Source: Deltaproteobacteria bacterium (lineage in GTDB: Bacteria; Myxococcota_A; UBA9160; UBA6930). Taken from it: DNA of 64,000 nucleotides. Both the position numbers and the translations under genes were made by a program. Under the pieces are notes generated by a model. It worked only from the letters and a program-made list of their open reading frames with translations. It did not search any database and was not told the origin of the DNA. The stretch lies in contig JAPPPQ010000013.1 in the NCBI GenBank assembly GCA_028817435.1, positions 62,001-126,000 of the forward strand. Reading direction: 5' to 3'. Position 1 is the stretch's first letter, and every line of letters begins with the position of its first letter. Below are positions 30,801 to 39,849 of the stretch, in pieces.

Positions 30801-31023
30801 CATCTTCGCGGATTTCCCGCTCCAGCCGGGTGGTCACCAGGCGCTCGACCTCATCGGCAGATGCACCGGGCCAGGAGGTGGTGACGATGGCCTCGTCAAA
30901 GGAAATATCGGGATAGACCTCGACGGGAACCCGCGAAAATCCGAACAGCCCCGCCACGATCACCCCCACGAAGAGAATGTTCACCAGCACGGCCTGGCGG
31001 ACGGCGAACTCGGGCAGGCTCAC
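27859..31023 (-). CDS. RND efflux transporter, HAE/AcrB superfamily inner-membrane pump
   Basis: The 1054-residue pump has the usual duplicated layout: one helix, a large periplasmic loop, helices 2-7, a second loop and helices 8-12. The N-terminal VYPDISFDEAIVTTSWPGASADEVE is typical. The helix-4 proton-relay region reads GMLVDHTIIIIENI, so the usual Asp-Asp pair is Asp-His, and helix 10 (GIVVNDSLVLIDFV) lacks the AcrB Lys. This fits the less-studied HAE branches. It should assemble with the adaptor encoded upstream, whose stop overlaps this GTG start (GTGA), and with an outer-membrane channel encoded elsewhere. Substrates could be hydrophobic compounds or lipids; not determinable. Confidence 0.93.
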   Translation of the reverse strand: MSLPEFAVRQAVLVNILFVGVIVAGLFGFSRVPVEVYPDISFDEAIVTTSWPGASADEVERLVTTRLEREIREDVDGIRDLESSSIAGLSSISVEWDFSLSDSGQASALADLRAAIDRVADLPADVKETTIRELSVGELRAPCLVAVADIGGVGEHAIREIARALEREIERLLDVRKATMLGARDREIHVLLDRERALQYDLTIPEISAAIARNNQNIPAGTFLDATRGEIAVRGLGSFTTPEALAASVIKKDAQGRHVTLGEIARVEPGFETQVQAGRYNGAPAIFVSVSHESGSDVRSVVKRVRGAVEEFRALLPPGVEITITQDTSHFVNARMALLRSNLLIGVVAVVAVLWLSVGFRSALLALLAVPFSFLFAFALFPSLGMGINSLSLIGLVMVSGMLVDHTIIIIENIYRHIEEGEELRSAIIEGAREVMWPVITTVATTIAAFMPMFLVSGTPGEFFSLFPKAVIVVLCGSLLEALIVLPAHYLDWGRRRGRDAQAAPPAGWLGFSARLRSRADDLLGRARGVYLRGLEAVIRHRAVFLAACVAALFFSCGLSRHVQVDLFKSDFDQIFVNLDAPIDAGIAQTTRAMGQVDEALRGMGGTLTDYTANIGMKFEELSRRMGANYGVTVVSFPNTRENVARPERVLEAVRAEVAPLVDASADIENIYVVGIRNGPPVGWPVAIRVAADDYRLAKEVAGELKAELATIPGIYNIQDNTPLGPREFRVRLDEARASLHGLSFQDVGLALRAANDGLVSSTFKDPGSDEDVDIRVMLPEAQRQSFADLLEVEIRTPTGGRVKLGDVARIEVDRSYRSLAHYEGRRVVTVRANVDGENATSFSANSAMKARFADVSARWPGVSLMFGGEGQATERSIGELGSAFLLAVIAIYAILAAQFRSYAQPLLVMSVISFAYIGVIFGMWLLGYALTMYVIYAVIGLAGIVVNDSLVLIDFVNRGRARGLSPVEAVRASCRVRFRPIVLTSVTTIAGLLPMALGAGGTHPVFGPFATGLVFGLAVAGGLTLYTVPALYLLLEGAKQRIANWRGLVRGLT

Positions 31024-32282
31024 GAGCCCCCGCTTCCCGCAGCGGCGGGGGTGGCGCGCGGCGGCTCGGGCGCGCCGAGTGCGGCGCGGGCCGCTTCCGT
31101 TTCCACCATCGCTTCCAGCTCCGCCTCTGCCTCAATGCGCACCGCTGCGCCGTCGCGCAGCGCGCGAATGCCGCCCACGGCAATGCGCTCGCCGTCGCGC
31201 AGGCCCGACACCACCTCGACCTGCCCGGGCCGGAAGGGAATGTCGCGCACCTCGACGGGCTGCCGCCGCACAATGTCGCGCCCGCCCTCGCGCCGCAGCA
31301 GATAAACAAAGCGGACGCCGAACTCGTCAATCGCGGCGTCCCGGGGAATCGCGCGCATGGGCTCGGGCGCGCCGAGCTGCAGAGTCACCCGCGCCACCAT
31401 GCCCGGCAGCAGGCGCCGTCCGGGGTTGTCGAATTCAATCTCCACCGGGAAGCGGCGGCTGGCCGGGTCGGCGGCTGCGCCCACGCGCAGCACCTCGGCC
31501 TCGAAAATCTCGCCGGGATAGGCGTCGAGCTCGGCGCGCACGGGCTGCCCCACCTTCAGCGCCACCACCTCGCGGTCGCTCACGCCCAGCTCAATGCGCA
31601 CGGTTTCGAGGTCCAGAAGCTCCGCCGCCAAATCTCCCTCGCGCAAAAACTCGCCGGCCTCCACCGGAAAGCGCTGCAGCACGCCGGCAAAGGGCGCGCG
31701 CAGCTTCTTCTTGCGCAACTGCGAGCGCGCCTCGGAGAGATTCGCGCGGGCCTCGCGCAGGTTCGCCTCCGCCACCCGGGCGTCGTTCACCGCCTGATCC
31801 AGGCGCGCGGCGCTGGCCACATCGCGCTCGGCCAGCCGCTGAAAGCGCGTGCGGGCGTCCCGGGCCAGGGCGAGCTGGCTCTCCGCCCTGGCTACGGCGG
31901 CCTGCCCGCGCTCCACGGCCACCTCGGCCAGCAGCGGATCCACCTGCAGCAGCAACTGCCCCTCGGCGACCGAATCGAGTTCGGCGGCCCCCACCCGCAG
32001 CACGCGGCCCCGCGTCTCCGAGAGCAGCGAGACGCGGCGGCGCGGCTCCACCACCCCCGAACTGCGGGTCTCGCGCTGCATGGGACGGGGGCGCAGGGCC
32101 AGGGCGCGCACCGGCGCAGCCGTGGACTGCTCGCCCGCCGCGGCCACGCGCCGGGGCTCCGGCGCTGCGGCAAAGAGCAGCAGCGTCGCCGCCACGAGCA
32201 GCGCCGCGGCCCCCACGAAGAGCCAGAAGGCTCGCGGGCGGCGGCGCAGCTCCCCGGCCAGTTTGCTGAGGCGTGCGGTCAT
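31020..32282 (-). CDS. RND periplasmic adaptor (membrane fusion protein)
   Basis: The 420-residue adaptor links the RND pump to an outer-membrane channel. It has one N-terminal membrane anchor (about residues 17-40), a lipoyl-like half motif (VSLLSETRGRVLRVGA), a long alpha-hairpin coiled coil (about 120-195), the second lipoyl half (LRAPFAGVLQRFPVEAGEFL), then beta-barrel and membrane-proximal domains. The ATG at 32282 is the only good start. It is the first gene of a two-gene operon with the pump. No outer-membrane factor or regulator gene is adjacent, so the TolC-like partner must be shared. Confidence 0.92.
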   Translation of the reverse strand: MTARLSKLAGELRRRPRAFWLFVGAAALLVAATLLLFAAAPEPRRVAAAGEQSTAAPVRALALRPRPMQRETRSSGVVEPRRRVSLLSETRGRVLRVGAAELDSVAEGQLLLQVDPLLAEVAVERGQAAVARAESQLALARDARTRFQRLAERDVASAARLDQAVNDARVAEANLREARANLSEARSQLRKKKLRAPFAGVLQRFPVEAGEFLREGDLAAELLDLETVRIELGVSDREVVALKVGQPVRAELDAYPGEIFEAEVLRVGAAADPASRRFPVEIEFDNPGRRLLPGMVARVTLQLGAPEPMRAIPRDAAIDEFGVRFVYLLRREGGRDIVRRQPVEVRDIPFRPGQVEVVSGLRDGERIAVGGIRALRDGAAVRIEAEAELEAMVETEAARAALGAPEPPRATPAAAGSGGS

Positions 32283-32780
32283 GGTTCTCGCTGCGGGCGC
32301 TCAGCCGGCCGCGCCCGCGCAAATTCCCGGGCCTCCCCGCCGAAAGCGGCGAAAAAGGCGCGAATTTCCCGGCGGAGACAGCACAGCAGAGCGCCGCAAA
32401 GTAGCACAGCCCGGAAACCCGGTTTTTCTCCGCCGCAGGCCCATCCGGAAGATTTCGCATTTTGATGGTAAATCCCCACGGTAAAGGAGATTTTCAATCC
32501 CCCCGGCTGATATTTGAGCGCGAGCGCAGAAAATGCTGGAAATTTGCCGCGCAAAATAAGATGATGCGCGGGCCGCTTCGGCGGCCACCCGCTCCCCCCG
32601 CCCGAACCGCGCCGGCTTCCACGGGAAGCCCGGCCTCTCCGCTGGCAGTTGCCGGCGACGGGCTGCGGGCTCGGGCGTGAACCCCGCAGGGTAACCGGGG
32701 TTCCCAAGCCGCCCGGCTGCCGCAAACCCCGGGCGGCGGGGGGCTGGCCCTGCGATTGCCACGGAGCGAGCCAAAACCCG
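32283..32780. promoter_or_regulatory. Divergent 498-base regulatory region between the efflux operon and the sigma factor gene
   Basis: No gene is supported here. The middle (about 32440-32560) is AT-richer than the flanks and likely holds both promoters; I cannot fix exact elements. GGTAAA occurs twice 13 bases apart (32466 and 32479) as a possible operator. Toward the sigma gene lie three perfect inverted repeats: 7 bp at 32614-32630, 8 bp at 32679-32703 and 9 bp at 32708-32737. They could fold the sigma mRNA leader. None has a T-run, so they do not look like intrinsic terminators. Confidence 0.45.
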
Positions 32781-34193
32781 ATGAAAACGATGAAGCGGAT
32801 GAAGCTTGAGGACAAGTTCCGCGCCGCCACCGCCCCCGAAAGCGCCGGCAAGGCCCGGGGGGCCTCGCCGCTGGCCACCGCCGCGCTGGATGCCGCCCGC
32901 GACCGCCGCCCGCTGGAATCCTACTTCCAGGAGATCGGCGGCACCCGGACGCTGACGCGGGAGGAAGAGGTGCTGCTGGCGAAGGAGCTGGAAGCGGCTA
33001 CCGGCGAGCTGCGCGTCGCGCTCTACGCCATTCCCGCCACGGCCCATTACCTGGTGGAGCGCTGGGATTACCTGCGCGCCATCTCTCACACCGGCGCCAA
33101 GCTCTCCGAATCGGTGACCAACGAGGACAACGCGCAGATTGCCGAGCGCGTGGGCCGCTCGGTCATGCAGCTTCGCCGCAACCTGAAGCGCCGGGACGAG
33201 ATTTTGACGAAGGGCGGCGCCACGGCGACGCAGTTCACGCGCAACGACCAGGCCATCGCGCGCTGGATGCAGCGCGCGCACCTTTCGCTGGCCATGGTGG
33301 GCCTGCTGCGCGAGCGGGTGCGCGAGCTCGAGCGCCAGGCGCGGCGGGCGCGGCGCGGCACCCGCCGCCTGCGGGAGATTGAGGCCAGCGCCGGCCTGCC
33401 CCGGGAGCTGCTGTTCGAGCGCATCTCCGTGGTGGAGCAGTGCCAGGAGCGCATGAGCGCGGTCAAGAACACCTTCATCGAGCACAACCTGAAGCTGGTG
33501 GTGGCCATCGCCAAGGATTACCGCAACCTCGGCCTCTCCTTCCCCGATCTGATTCAGGAGGGCAACCTGGGGCTGATTCGCGCGGTGGAGAAGTTCGACC
33601 ACCGGCGCGGCTTCAAGTTCTCCACCTACGCGGTGTGGTGGATCCGCCAGGCGCTGGTGCGGGCCATCCAGAACCACTCGCGCACCATCCGCCTGCCGAG
33701 CCATGTGCACGACCGGCTGCAGCGCAGCCAGCGCGTGAAGGCGGAACTCACCAGCCGGCTGGGGCGCGAGCCCACCCCCCAGGAACTCGCGCCGGTGCTC
33801 GAAACCGACACCGAATCCCTGGAACAGCTCACCCGGCTCTCGCGCGAGGCCATCTCGCTGGAAAGCCCGGTGGGCGGCACCGAAAAGAAGATTGAGGACA
33901 TGGTGGCCAGCGCCGACGCGCAGATTCCCGAAGAGGGCCTGGACGACGACCGGCTGCGCCAGGGCGTCGGCAATCTGGTGGACGCGCTCTCGAAGCGCGA
34001 GCAGTTGATCCTGCGCCTGCGCTACGGACTCGGCGGCGAAAAGGGCCGCCCGCTGGAGCAACACACGCTGGAGCAAATCGGCAGGGCGCTGGGCCTGTCC
34101 CGGGAGCGCGTGCGGCAACTCGAAGCCCGCGCCCTGCGCAAGCTGCGCGAAACCCTCCCCGCCCTGCAGCTCTATCCCATCCTCGAACCCTGA
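32781..34193 (+). CDS. Sigma-70 family RNA polymerase sigma factor (group 1/2, RpoD/RpoS-like)
   Basis: The 470-residue sigma factor shows region 1.2 ([20 protein letters not shown]), region 2 ([20 protein letters not shown], then [20 protein letters not shown]), region 3 ([11 protein letters not shown] onwards) and region 4 with the helix-turn-helix [20 protein letters not shown]. Region 1.1 is absent, and roughly 130 helical residues lie between 1.2 and 2. I therefore favour an alternative group-2 factor over the primary RpoD, though lineage-specific primary factors can be short. Three nearby in-frame ATGs (32781, 32790, 32799) are possible starts. A 12-base tandem repeat spans its stop codon. 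Confidence 0.9.
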   Translation: MKTMKRMKLEDKFRAATAPESAGKARGASPLATAALDAARDRRPLESYFQEIGGTRTLTREEEVLLAKELEAATGELRVALYAIPATAHYLVERWDYLRAISHTGAKLSESVTNEDNAQIAERVGRSVMQLRRNLKRRDEILTKGGATATQFTRNDQAIARWMQRAHLSLAMVGLLRERVRELERQARRARRGTRRLREIEASAGLPRELLFERISVVEQCQERMSAVKNTFIEHNLKLVVAIAKDYRNLGLSFPDLIQEGNLGLIRAVEKFDHRRGFKFSTYAVWWIRQALVRAIQNHSRTIRLPSHVHDRLQRSQRVKAELTSRLGREPTPQELAPVLETDTESLEQLTRLSREAISLESPVGGTEKKIEDMVASADAQIPEEGLDDDRLRQGVGNLVDALSKREQLILRLRYGLGGEKGRPLEQHTLEQIGRALGLSRERVRQLEARALRKLRETLPALQLYPILEP

Positions 34194-34216
34194 GTCGAAC
34201 CCTGAGGAGTCGAACC
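34183..34216 (+). repeat. Short tandem repeat spanning the sigma factor stop and the next ribosome-binding site
   Basis: TCGAACCCTGAG occurs twice head to tail (34183-34194 and 34195-34206), followed by GAG and a third partial TCGAACC (34210-34216). The first copy contains the stop codon of the sigma gene. The junction after the second copy forms GAGGAG (34204-34209), the ribosome-binding site of the hydrolase gene starting at 34217. Confidence 0.85.
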
Positions 34217-35926
34217 ATGTGCGGCAGGCTGAAGCTCACTTTCCGGACTCATGGCAGCGGCATGGCGAGAATCGCAGTGCTGGCGCTCGCCGCTCTGTTC
34301 TCGGGCTGCGCAGATGCGGCGGCGGAGACGGGGCGGGCCATCTCCTCTGCCTATGCGCCGGGGCCTTATGCCGTGGGCGTGCAAAGCAACTTCGTCAAGG
34401 ATTTCTCCCACACCTTCGACGGCTGGGGCGCGCAGTTCAAGAGCGACCGCTACCGGGAACTGCTGGCGCGGATTGACGCCAGCGGCGAGCCGAGCACGAC
34501 GGTCACGAATATCTATTACCCCTCGCCGCCCGGCGATGTCCGGGTTGCGCGCCGGGCGGATGTGCACCCTTCGGCGCTGTGGGCTGCCCGCAGCGGCCGC
34601 CGCCAGACCACGCTGGATTTGTTCATGGGCGACAAAGCCCTCGCCCGGCAAATGATGTTCTTCTTCCAGCGCCGCCACAGCTTCCAGAGCTTTGTGGGCG
34701 CGCCGCTGGCCGAAGGCCGCTTTCCGCTGGTGGTCATGGTGCACGGCCTGGGCGGCGGCCTTTCCAACTGGAACCGGGCGGCGGAATACCTGGCGAGCCA
34801 CGGCTACATCGCAGTGACTCTCGCCTACTCCTCGGACAGTTCCGACACGCCGGTGTTTCACGATCCCAACTCGTTCTTTGCCAAAACCGTGGACTCCGGC
34901 GAGCGCCTCAAAGCCTACAAGCTGATTTCCCGGGAGAGCCCGGTGTTCATTAATTTCTTCAGGTTCCTCTACGGCTTCCAAGGCGAAGCAATTGACAGCC
35001 CCGGCGACATTCCCGATCCCGCCACGCTGCGCGCGCGCCGGGGCGGCGGCCTTGAAGCCGCGCAGATGATGGCCAGGCTCTTCGAGCAGCGCCTCGAGGA
35101 TCTCGGCGCGGTGCTGCGCGAGATGAAGGCGCTGGACGGCTCGGCAGAGAGTTGCCGCGCCGAACTGGAAGTGCGGGGAGTCAAGAAGGAGCTCTGCGGC
35201 TTCTTCACTGGCGCAGTGGACAGCGAGCGCGTCGGCGTCATGGGCCATTCGCTGGGCTCCATCACCGCGCAGGCCGCGGCGGCTTTTTTGCCCGAGGTAG
35301 ATACCGCCATCGGCTTCAACAACGGCCTGCCCCGGCGCTGGGAGCCCTATGGCGGTTTTCCCAACCGCTCAAAGCGGCCGCTGCCCGACGGCGTGCCGAA
35401 GCCCCTGATGCTCGTCATCGGCTCCGACGACGCCTTTGTGCATATGGTTTTCCGGGATATTCACATGAAGTGGTTTGAGCAGGCCGGCGGCGACCTGGAC
35501 GAAACCTATCCGCTGGAAATTGAGCGGGCCTGGCCCACGCCGGACAACCCGCAGCCCATTGCCCGGGCGGCCTACGAGCGGGCGCTGGGTGCAAAGGCGC
35601 TGATTATGTTCCGGGACCAGGGGCACGAAACAGCTACCGACGATGAGTTGGATCCCGAAAAGCCGGGGCGAAAGGCCACGGGCCGCCGCGTTCCCTTTAC
35701 GCGCGACGCGGGACCGTTCTGGAAGCTCGAGAAGTTCAAGATCCGGCCTTGGGTGCGGGATGAAGGCGGGGATATCTTCCTGCCGCACCAAATGCGCAAC
35801 TACTTCATCACCGCCTGGTTCGACTGGCAACTCAAGGGCGATGCGGCCGCGCGGGCGAAGATTGCGCAGCACCCCTTCCAGAACGGCGTGCAGATGCTGC
35901 TCTCCGAAGGCGTCTCCCCTCCCTGA
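34217..35926 (+). CDS. Predicted lipoprotein alpha/beta hydrolase
   Basis: The 569-residue protein has a hydrophobic signal ending in a lipobox (AALFSGC, Cys near residue 31), so it is probably membrane-anchored outside the cytoplasm. The hydrolase core shows the oxyanion region VVMVHGLGGGLSNW, nucleophile elbow GHSLGS, an acidic residue in VIGSDDAFV and a candidate catalytic His in RDQGHETA. It resembles large dienelactone-hydrolase or PAF-acetylhydrolase-like secreted enzymes. GAGGAG seven bases before the ATG at 34217 supports that start; the ATG at 34262 gives a shorter signal peptide. It lies 23 bases after the sigma gene and ends exactly where the convergent uppP gene ends. Substrate unknown, probably an ester or lipid. 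Confidence 0.8.
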   Translation: MCGRLKLTFRTHGSGMARIAVLALAALFSGCADAAAETGRAISSAYAPGPYAVGVQSNFVKDFSHTFDGWGAQFKSDRYRELLARIDASGEPSTTVTNIYYPSPPGDVRVARRADVHPSALWAARSGRRQTTLDLFMGDKALARQMMFFFQRRHSFQSFVGAPLAEGRFPLVVMVHGLGGGLSNWNRAAEYLASHGYIAVTLAYSSDSSDTPVFHDPNSFFAKTVDSGERLKAYKLISRESPVFINFFRFLYGFQGEAIDSPGDIPDPATLRARRGGGLEAAQMMARLFEQRLEDLGAVLREMKALDGSAESCRAELEVRGVKKELCGFFTGAVDSERVGVMGHSLGSITAQAAAAFLPEVDTAIGFNNGLPRRWEPYGGFPNRSKRPLPDGVPKPLMLVIGSDDAFVHMVFRDIHMKWFEQAGGDLDETYPLEIERAWPTPDNPQPIARAAYERALGAKALIMFRDQGHETATDDELDPEKPGRKATGRRVPFTRDAGPFWKLEKFKIRPWVRDEGGDIFLPHQMRNYFITAWFDWQLKGDAAARAKIAQHPFQNGVQMLLSEGVSPP

Positions 35927-36715
35927 TCAGCGCGGCTGCAGGGCGAGCCAGCTCAAAAACAGCGCGGCGGCGGCGAAGCAATACCAGGCGAAGTGGTGAA
36001 AGCGGCGGGTGCGCAGCAGGCGGACGAAGAGCCACAGCGCGGCGAGTCCGGCGAGCAGGGCGCAGGCCGCGCCGATGCCGAGATCGAGCAGCCGGGCGGG
36101 GGGCGCGGCGAGAATCTCGGGCAGCGAGAGAGCGGCGGCGCCGGCAATGGCAATGGCGCCCAGCAAAAAGGAGAACTCGCTGGCGGCCAGCGGCGCCACG
36201 CCGACGGCCAGCGCCATGACCACCGTGGCGCCGCTGCGCGAAACCCCGGGCAACAGCGCCAGCGCCTGCGCCAAGCCGATCAGCAGCGCCTGCCCGAAGC
36301 TGGGCATGGCGGCGCGGGCCTGGGGCAGCGTCCAGCGGGTGCTGAGCAGCATTGCGCCGGTGAGAAAGAGCAGCCCCCCCGCCACCCCCGGCGCTGCGAA
36401 AACCAACTCCACCTGGGGCCGCAGCAGCAGCCCCAGCAGGGCCGCCGGCGCGCTGGCCAGCGCCAGCCGGGCGGCGTAGCCCAGGGCGCGCGGCTCTCGG
36501 CGCAGGCAGCCCAGGGCCAGCCCGGCGATGCGCGCGCGGTAGTAGCAGAGAATGGCGAAGAGGCTGCCGGCGTGGACGGCGATTTCGAAGAGGATGTCCT
36601 CGCGCGCCCGCCCCAGCAGCGCGGCGGCCATGACCAAATGGCCCGAGCTCGAAACGGGCAGGAACTCGCTCAGCCCCTGCAGCACGCCCAGCCAGGCGGC
36701 CTCAATCCAATCCAC
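35927..36715 (-). CDS. uppP: Undecaprenyl-diphosphatase
   Basis: UppP (BacA) dephosphorylates undecaprenyl pyrophosphate outside the inner membrane, recycling the lipid carrier for peptidoglycan and glycan synthesis. The 262-residue membrane protein has the two active-site motifs GLSEFLPVSSSGH near the N-terminus and LLPGVSRSGATV in the second half, with about eight helices. The GTG at 36715 follows a GGAGG Shine-Dalgarno sequence by five bases. The longer open frame upstream overlaps the divergent acyl-CoA ligase and is not used. Confidence 0.95.
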   Translation of the reverse strand: MDWIEAAWLGVLQGLSEFLPVSSSGHLVMAAALLGRAREDILFEIAVHAGSLFAILCYYRARIAGLALGCLRREPRALGYAARLALASAPAALLGLLLRPQVELVFAAPGVAGGLLFLTGAMLLSTRWTLPQARAAMPSFGQALLIGLAQALALLPGVSRSGATVVMALAVGVAPLAASEFSFLLGAIAIAGAAALSLPEILAAPPARLLDLGIGAACALLAGLAALWLFVRLLRTRRFHHFAWYCFAAAALFLSWLALQPR

Positions 36716-36787
36716 AACCCCTCCCCCGCTCGGCGGCCCCGGCCCCCGGTTGCTGCCGCCGCCGCCTGGCGCGCTAGGATAACGCCC

Positions 36788-38335
36788 ATGCGAAACAACC
36801 TCGGCTTGTTTTTGACCAAGCGCTGCCAGCTCGGCCCGCGCCGCGAGGCGCTGGTGGAGGTGGAGCGCGGGCGGCGCTTCAGCTACGCCGAGCTGGAGGC
36901 GCGCTCCAACCGCACGGCCAACGCGCTGCGCGGCCTCGGCGTGGGCCCCGGCGACCGCGTTGCGATTTTGATGATGAACAGCGCGGAGTTCGTCGAGAGC
37001 TACTTCGCCATTGCCAAGCTCGGCGCAATTATGGTGCCGCTCAACTGGCGGCTCACCCCCGATGAGCTGGAGTTCATTCTGGGCGACGCCGGCGCGCTGC
37101 TGCTGCTCTTCGGCAGCGAGTTCGACGACTGCGCCGCCGAGCTGCAGCGCCGCGCGCTGCCGGTGAAGCTGTGGGTGCGCGCAAAGTCCAGGGAGGCCGG
37201 GCCGGGACCCGGCCCTTCGCAGGATTACGACGAACTGACCGCAGCGGCCAGCGACTCGCTGCCGGAGATCGGCGCAGAGGGCGATGACGACCTGTTCATT
37301 ATGTACACCTCCGGCACCACGGGGCTGCCGAAGGGCGTGGTGCACAGCCACGACACGGTGATCGCCGCCAGCACCACCATCCTGATGACGGCGGATATGC
37401 GCCACAACGACCGCTATCTGGCGCTGCTGCCGCTGTTTCATGTGGGCGCGCTCACGCCGCTCATCAACTGCGTGCACCGGGGCTGCGCCACGGTCATTTT
37501 GCGCGCCTTCGATCCCTCGCTGATCTTCCCCACCATTGAGCGCGAGCGCATCACCACGGGCCTGGCGGTGCCCGCCATGCTGCGCTTCATGCTGGCCGCC
37601 GGCAATCACGAAGCCCACGACCACTCCATGCTGCGCTGGCTGATGAGCGGCGCAGCGCCGGTGCCGGTGCCGCTGATCGAGCAATTCGCCGCGCTCGGCA
37701 TCGAGATTCACCAGGTCTATGGGCTCACCGAATCCTGCGGCCCGGCCTGCCTGATCAGCCCCGAAGAGGCCATCGCCAAGGCGGGCTCCACCGGCCCGGC
37801 CTTCTTCCACACCGAGGTGCGCGTGGTGAACGACGCGGGCGCGGATGTCGCGGAAGGCGAAATCGGCGAAGTGATTGTCCGCGCGCCCCATGTGATGAAG
37901 GGCTACTGGAACCGCCCGGACGACACCGCCGAAACCATCCGCAACGGCTGGCTGCACACCGGCGATATGGCGAGCCTCGATGCAGAGGGCTTCGTCTATA
38001 TCCAGGACCGCAAGAAGGACATGATCATCAGCGGCGGCGAGAATGTGTATCCGGCGGAAATCGAGAACCTGCTCTCGGGCCACCCCGATGTGGCGGATGT
38101 GGCCGCCATCGGCCTCCCTTCGGAGAAGTGGGGGGAATCCCCCGCCGTCATCGTGGTGCCGCGCCCCGGCGCAAAACTCGACGGCGATGCGCTGCTCGAT
38201 TACTGCCAGGGCAAGCTCGCGCGCTTCAAGCAGCCGAAGCAGGTGGAGTTCGTCGAGGAGATTCCGCGCAATCCCACCGGCAAGATTCTGAAGCGGCTGT
38301 TGCGCGAGCGCTTCCCCGGCCCGGCCCCCGAGTAG
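36788..38335 (+). CDS. AMP-forming acyl-CoA synthetase / acid-CoA ligase
   Basis: The 515-residue ANL-superfamily enzyme activates a carboxylic acid with ATP and transfers it to CoA. It has the P-loop [11 protein letters not shown], the A4-A5 region [10 protein letters not shown], the Asp in WLHTGDMA, the hinge [16 protein letters not shown] and the catalytic Lys in NPTGKILKR. The style suits medium- or long-chain fatty acids or aryl acids; the substrate pocket cannot be read reliably. The ATG at 36788 starts the normal family N-terminus; the frame upstream is antisense to uppP. thrH follows after only five bases, so the two are probably co-transcribed. Confidence 0.93.
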   Translation: MRNNLGLFLTKRCQLGPRREALVEVERGRRFSYAELEARSNRTANALRGLGVGPGDRVAILMMNSAEFVESYFAIAKLGAIMVPLNWRLTPDELEFILGDAGALLLLFGSEFDDCAAELQRRALPVKLWVRAKSREAGPGPGPSQDYDELTAAASDSLPEIGAEGDDDLFIMYTSGTTGLPKGVVHSHDTVIAASTTILMTADMRHNDRYLALLPLFHVGALTPLINCVHRGCATVILRAFDPSLIFPTIERERITTGLAVPAMLRFMLAAGNHEAHDHSMLRWLMSGAAPVPVPLIEQFAALGIEIHQVYGLTESCGPACLISPEEAIAKAGSTGPAFFHTEVRVVNDAGADVAEGEIGEVIVRAPHVMKGYWNRPDDTAETIRNGWLHTGDMASLDAEGFVYIQDRKKDMIISGGENVYPAEIENLLSGHPDVADVAAIGLPSEKWGESPAVIVVPRPGAKLDGDALLDYCQGKLARFKQPKQVEFVEEIPRNPTGKILKRLLRERFPGPAPE

Positions 38336-38340
38336 CCCCA

Positions 38341-38952
38341 GTGATCGTCTGCTGCCTCGATCTCGAGGGCGTGCTGGTTCCGGAAATCTGGATCGGCTTC
38401 GCCGAACAGAGCGGCATCGAAGCGCTGCGCCGCACCACGCGGGACGAGCCCGACTACGACCGGCTCATGCGCTACCGCCTGAACATTTTGGCCGAGCGCG
38501 GCCTGGGGCTGCCGGATATTGAGCGCTGCATTGCCGGGCTGCAGCCGCTTCCCGGCGCGCGCGAATTTCTCGACTGGCTGCGCGCCCGCTGGCAGGTGGT
38601 GATTCTCTCCGACACTTTCTACCAGTTCGCGCGCCCGCTCATGGCCAAGCTCGGCTGGCCCACGCTGTTTTGCCACGATCTCGATAGCGACGCTTCGGGC
38701 CGCCTCACCGGCTACCGCCTGCGGCAGCCCGACGGCAAGCGCCGCGCCGTGCAGGCGCTGCGCGCGCTGAACTTCCGTAGCATGGCGGCGGGAGATTCCT
38801 ACAACGACACCACCATGCTGGCCGAGGCCGACGCCGGCGTCTTGTTCCGCCCGCCCGATTCTGTGGTGCGCGAGTTCCCGCAGTTTCCCGTAGCGCGCAG
38901 CTACGCAGAGCTGCGCGCCGCCTTCGAGCAGGCGGCCAAATCGCTGGACTGA
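38341..38952 (+). CDS. thrH: Bifunctional phosphoserine phosphatase/homoserine phosphotransferase ThrH
   Basis: This HAD-superfamily enzyme of 203 residues starts [15 protein letters not shown], the distinctive ThrH form of motif I (DLEG in place of DxDG). Motif II is VILSDTF and motif [12 protein letters not shown]. In Pseudomonas, ThrH dephosphorylates phosphoserine and can transfer the phosphate to homoserine. The GTG at 38341 is the start. The last 52 bases overlap, tail to tail, the convergent PhyH gene. Confidence 0.93.
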   Translation: MIVCCLDLEGVLVPEIWIGFAEQSGIEALRRTTRDEPDYDRLMRYRLNILAERGLGLPDIERCIAGLQPLPGAREFLDWLRARWQVVILSDTFYQFARPLMAKLGWPTLFCHDLDSDASGRLTGYRLRQPDGKRRAVQALRALNFRSMAAGDSYNDTTMLAEADAGVLFRPPDSVVREFPQFPVARSYAELRAAFEQAAKSLD

Positions 38953-39845
38953 GCGCCACCCGCAGCCGCGCCCGCCTCGACATTGCCCACACCGGTGTTG
39001 CGCACGAGGTCCACCTTGAACATACGCAGCCCGGCGGGCTGATAGGTGAGCACCAGCGCGCGCCGGGAATCGCCCGAAGCATTGGGCTGCGAACCGTGCA
39101 CCGAGTGGGGCGAGAAGAACACCGCGCCGCCGGCGGGAAGCACAATCGCCTCGGCGGCGGATTCGTCGAAGTGCGCCGGGTGGGTGAACAGCGGGCCCAG
39201 CACGCCCTCTCCGCTGCGCCCCGGCAGCGGGCCGCGCCGGTGGCTGCCGCGCACCAAACGCAGGCAGCCGTTGTGGGGCGCGGCGGCATCCAGCGCCAGC
39301 AGAACATTCGGCAATTGGTCCAGGTGATTGCAAAAATGCATCCAATAAGGCGAATCCTGGTGCCAGCCAAAGCGCGAGCCCACCCGGGGCCGCTTCAGGT
39401 TGAGCTTGTCGGTAAACAGCGCCACCGGGCCGCCCACCAGATCGCGCATGGGCTCGACCAGCCGCGCATCGTCCACCAGCGCTTCAAATACGGGGTGCAA
39501 CGCGTGAAAGGGCTCGATCACGCGAATCGCGCCGAAGCGGCCCGGCGCGCCGTGCTCGAGCTGCACCGTGGCCGCGCGCCCCGCAATGCGCGCTTCGGCA
39601 TAGCCGTTGCCGTCAATCTCGTAGCGCTCTGCACCGCAAAGTGCCGCATCGGCGCGCGCCACCACCTGCTCCGCCGCCTCGCAGAGCCGCGCCACCTCGC
39701 CCGGTGCAAAGACCCGCCGCCGCAAAAAGAAGCCATCGCGCTCCCACGCCCGCCATTCCGCCGCCGAAAGCCCGTGGCGCCTGGCGCCGCCCCGCGCCCT
39801 GCCCCGTGCGTGTTGCGCCGCCTGCATCCCGTCTTCCTCCAGCAA
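38901..39845 (-). CDS. Phytanoyl-CoA dioxygenase (PhyH) family protein
   Basis: This Fe(II)/2-oxoglutarate-dependent oxygenase of 314 residues has the iron-binding HxD in [10 protein letters not shown] and the distal His in [12 protein letters not shown], with a following Arg (SRRALVLTY) for 2-oxoglutarate. The segment DKLNLKRP is typical of the family. Members hydroxylate fatty acyl-CoAs, antibiotics or compatible-solute precursors; the substrate cannot be told. Start ATG is at 39845, or 39827 for a shorter form. It starts four bases after the GtrA-like gene and is presumably co-transcribed with it. Its 3' end overlaps thrH. Confidence 0.88.
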   Translation of the reverse strand: MLEEDGMQAAQHARGRARGGARRHGLSAAEWRAWERDGFFLRRRVFAPGEVARLCEAAEQVVARADAALCGAERYEIDGNGYAEARIAGRAATVQLEHGAPGRFGAIRVIEPFHALHPVFEALVDDARLVEPMRDLVGGPVALFTDKLNLKRPRVGSRFGWHQDSPYWMHFCNHLDQLPNVLLALDAAAPHNGCLRLVRGSHRRGPLPGRSGEGVLGPLFTHPAHFDESAAEAIVLPAGGAVFFSPHSVHGSQPNASGDSRRALVLTYQPAGLRMFKVDLVRNTGVGNVEAGAAAGGAQSSDLAACSKAARSSA

Positions 39846-39849
39846 CTTT

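Noticed and set aside
34217-34240. MCGRL start suggesting an SRAP/HMCES-type Cys protease
   Set aside because: The resemblance stops after five residues. The protein continues as a signal peptide and alpha/beta hydrolase.
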